A stretch of 64,000 nt of DNA, from NCBI GenBank assembly GCA_039029355.1, contig JBCCGI010000036.1:14435-78434 (forward strand), given 5' to 3'. Both the position numbers and the translations under genes were made by a program. The DNA is from JBCCGI01 sp039029355 (lineage in GTDB: Bacteria > Planctomycetota > UBA1135 > GCA-002686595). Shown piece after piece: positions 62,034 to 64,000 of the stretch (within the stretch, counting starts at the first letter, position 1; every line of letters starts with the position of its first letter). The notes below the pieces were generated by a model. It made no database searches, was not told where the DNA came from, and worked only from the letters and a program-made list of their open reading frames with translations.

Positions 62034-62096
62034 GACATTCAGCTCCCCCGTCTGGGCCAAGCTGAATGTCGCCCAGCTTGGAAGCTGAGCTTTTTT
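62034..62096. promoter_or_regulatory. Inverted repeats and T-run between the integrase genes
   Basis: GACATTCAGCT (62034-62044) and AGCTGAATGTC (62060-62070) are a perfect 11-bp inverted repeat, followed by CAGCTTGGAAGCTG (62074-62087) and six Ts (62091-62096). The first half resembles the palindrome at 60767-60793; the second half could terminate the first integrase transcript. Dual use as a recombination or control site is possible. Confidence 0.55.
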
Positions 62097-62159
62097 GAGA
62101 CCGGCCCCAGCGCAGACGTGCTAGCCCAGGGCCAGACCGCGCTGGCACTGGAGGCAGAG

Positions 62160-63368
62160 ATGAGCGTTCACCGCATCAACACCGGCAAGACTCCCCGATG
62201 GATCGTGAAGTATCGCAGGAACGGCACCAGCCGCTCGCTCACAGTATCGCGAAAGAACCTCGCTCGTCATGGCCTCGCCTATCCGGATTCAGAAGAACGG
62301 ATCACCAAGCGCCACGCTCAAGCCTTGGAAGCCTCGGTGCAGCGGGTTCTCCTTCTGCATCAAGAAAGCCCGTTGCCGGACGGGCTCATCTCAACGAGGG
62401 GATCTAGCAGTCACCGGCCGAAGCCTGCGCCAAAAGAGACCGTTCGCGAAGCCATCGAAGCGCACCTTGCGCAGCTTCACGCCTCAGATCGTCACGCTCT
62501 GCTCAAGCGCCGCTGGCTTCTTGGCCCAAAGCCAAAGACAAAACCCGAGGGCGCGACCCCGGGGCTGGCCGCATACATAGGCGAACTCGCGGTTCACCAG
62601 GTAACGGCTGATGACCTGGCGCCGTTTCGCGCTTCGCTCTCAGGCGACGCGCCGAACCCGATAATGGGCGCCCTCCGCGCAACCCGTTCCTTCTTCAACT
62701 GGTGCGTCGCGACCAAGAGACGAGATGACAATCCGGCAAGAGCCTTCCCACTCCCGCGCGCCAGACCATCGATGCCCAAGTTCCTCACCCCTGAGGAGAC
62801 CTCGACGCTCCTGGAGGCGGCCCGGGGCAGGGAGATCGAACGCGCCTTCCGCTTGATTCTAGGGCTGGGGCTACGGCGACAAGAAGCCCTGGCGCTTCAA
62901 TGGGAGGATGTTCGCCCAGAAACCAGCGTCGTTGTCGTTCGACGCAAGCTGAAGACTGCCCACGCCTACAGGGAAGTTCCTCTCCCAACGGAACTCTACC
63001 GCTATCTACGTCGATCCCAGGGTGAGCGAAGCAGCTCCCATGTCCTCCACAACGACGATGGTGGCGCCCTCACCGAGCATCAGCTCGCCCGTTGGCTGAC
63101 CCTCTTCAAGGCTGAGACCTCTCTGCCCTTCGAGTTCTCGTATCAGATTTGCAGAGCAACCTACGGCTCCTTCCTCATCACAGCCGGCTTCCAGATTGCC
63201 GAGGTCTCGCGCTTTCTTGGCCACTCCTCAACCGAGATCACCGAGGGATGGTACTTCGGACTTCGAGTCTCGCTGTACTCCGACAGAATCAACGAGGCCT
63301 TTTCCGGGGGGCTACTCAGCACGCCGACCTCGGTCGAGGACCAGGCCGATGACAGCTCGCAAACGTAG
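62160..63368 (+). CDS. Tyrosine recombinase / integrase (second of tandem pair)
   Basis: 402 residues from ATG 62160, with GGAGG five bases upstream; it begins 'MSVHRINTGKTPRWIVKYR', the same opening as the first integrase. The catalytic domain shows box I 'LILGLGLRRQEALALQWEDV', a Lys strand 'VVVRRKLKTAHAYREV', box II 'YQICRATYGSFLI' (Gln instead of His three before Arg) and 'FLGHSSTEITEGWYFG' with the Tyr nucleophile. Two paralogues in tandem, 207 bases apart, suggest duplication or two successive insertions. They may act on the sites described between and before them. Confidence 0.9.
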   Translation: MSVHRINTGKTPRWIVKYRRNGTSRSLTVSRKNLARHGLAYPDSEERITKRHAQALEASVQRVLLLHQESPLPDGLISTRGSSSHRPKPAPKETVREAIEAHLAQLHASDRHALLKRRWLLGPKPKTKPEGATPGLAAYIGELAVHQVTADDLAPFRASLSGDAPNPIMGALRATRSFFNWCVATKRRDDNPARAFPLPRARPSMPKFLTPEETSTLLEAARGREIERAFRLILGLGLRRQEALALQWEDVRPETSVVVVRRKLKTAHAYREVPLPTELYRYLRRSQGERSSSHVLHNDDGGALTEHQLARWLTLFKAETSLPFEFSYQICRATYGSFLITAGFQIAEVSRFLGHSSTEITEGWYFGLRVSLYSDRINEAFSGGLLSTPTSVEDQADDSSQT

Positions 63369-63822
63369 CACGCCCCGTCCGCTCCAACATCGCAACGTCC
63401 AACCCAGCTACAAGGGTCGAAGATGACCTCCCCGGTCATGCCGTCGTATCTGCCCGAAGCGCGAAAGAGAAACAAGTCGGAAGTGGGGCACCATCAGCTC
63501 CCCTTAGCTCGGACCTTGGTCAGCGCAGCATGGACATTCGCGGACAAACAAGGACAAGCGTGGGCAACGTCTCTCATCCGCCCGCGGTTCTCGCCTAGTT
63601 CTGAGCACCGACCTCTTGAGCCTGCTAGCCTGGAGAAAGATCGATAGCGCCGACTCGGCGCCCCTCTCCCCGCGAAGAGGTCACAACACGCGGGCTCCTC
63701 TAGCAGAAGGTCATCTGTGCTTCGCTCTCTCATGCAGCATCATCTCCATCCGTCTCCCTCTGTGTTCCCGGACGGCCGCCTCGCGGCCGCGCGTGAACAT
63801 TGCCTATTGATAGGAGGCGCAT
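63369..63822. other. Non-coding region right of the integrases
   Basis: A 454-base gap. It contains a GGACA-N3-GCGGACAA motif at 63532-63547 like the one at 56170-56185. No convincing gene and no tRNA. The intact attachment tRNA predicted by the fragment at 56088 is not in here. Confidence 0.45.
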
Positions 63823-63978
63823 ATGAAGAAAGAAGACCGCCAACTAATCATCCAATCTGAAAAGACTTGGATACGAAACGAGAGCCCCGAGAAGGGCACC
63901 GGGTTCGCCATGAGCGATCTCCTGGTTGCCTACCTCGCTGGCGTTCTCACGATGGTCGTCCGAGTGCTCGCGATGTGA
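63823..63978 (+). CDS. 51-residue membrane peptide, function unknown
   Basis: ATG 63823 sits five bases after TAGGAGG, a strong ribosome site. The N-terminal half is charged (MKKEDRQLIIQSEKTWIRNE) and the C-terminal half is a single hydrophobic helix (about residues 31-50, 'LLVAYLAGVLTMVVRVLA'). It ends at TGA 63976-63978. No homologue recognised. The position next to integrases makes it likely island cargo. Confidence 0.6.
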   Translation: MKKEDRQLIIQSEKTWIRNESPEKGTGFAMSDLLVAYLAGVLTMVVRVLAM

Positions 63979-64000
63979 GATAACGGGGTGGTGGGGGGGC

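Noticed and set aside
60831..63368. Recombinase-in-trio (RIT) element
   Set aside because: Only two recombinases are present, with 207 bases between them. RIT elements have three overlapping genes.

Overview
The window reads as chromosomal DNA of a high-GC member of the Planctomycetota. This is inferred from the gene families. There are several large secreted FG-GAP/VCBS beta-propeller proteins. One 1544-residue protein carries the 'DCNGNGIPDECE'-type repeats common in planctomycetes. There are ECF sigma genes of the Rhodopirellula-type family. Two sigma genes sit directly in front of large membrane-anchored serine/threonine kinases, one with WD40-like repeats and one with TPR-like repeats. 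Codon use is strongly GC3-biased up to about 53 kb, which is why long antisense open frames shadow almost every real gene.

Layout. Positions 1-3535 (minus strand): the start of a HEAT-like secreted protein, an O-antigen-ligase-like membrane protein and a GNAT acetyltransferase. Positions 3748-20468: mostly cell-surface or secreted proteins (two FG-GAP/VCBS propellers, one FG-GAP/integrin-like propeller, an esterase, a zinc metalloprotease coupled to an ECF sigma gene, a degenerate peptidase-MA-like protein, and a right-handed beta-helix-like protein interrupted by a frameshift). Positions 20886-24757: ECF sigma plus WD40 kinase, overlapping at TTGA. Positions 24818-41369: further exported proteins, among them a DUF6259-like 1544-residue protein, a subtilase, a HAF-repeat protein and an FG-GAP propeller, with one SF2 helicase between them. 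Positions 41618-45494: a second ECF sigma plus kinase pair. Positions 45713-53013: a collagen-like secreted protein, a PHP-domain protein, a truncated sigma factor, an EamA transporter and two small envelope proteins.

From about 53.2 kb the composition changes and the region becomes accessory. A minus-strand pair encodes an MFS permease and a two-helix TIR-domain protein. At 56088-56135 lies only the 3' half of a tRNA gene with a CAT-type anticodon loop and an encoded CCA. This is what a tRNA-integrating element leaves at its distal end. To its right is a lower-GC segment with a tight three-gene operon: a DNA adenine-methylase-like protein, a ParB-like protein and a phosphoribosyltransferase-fold protein of the conflict-system (PRTase-CE-like) type. 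Opposite it is a small membrane protein with a hexapeptide tandem repeat. Two paralogous tyrosine recombinases follow, each preceded by related inverted repeats, and then a 51-residue membrane peptide. I read 56.1 kb to beyond the right edge as an integrated mobile island. The methylase/ParB/PRTase operon is the best candidate here for an undescribed, probably defensive, system.

At least seven exported proteins share a roughly 110-130-residue module at the N or C terminus, recognisable by a late 'G..(L/F)(Y/C).Q' motif. It may be a common secretion or anchoring unit of this lineage. All family assignments come from reading the sequence; no database search was run.
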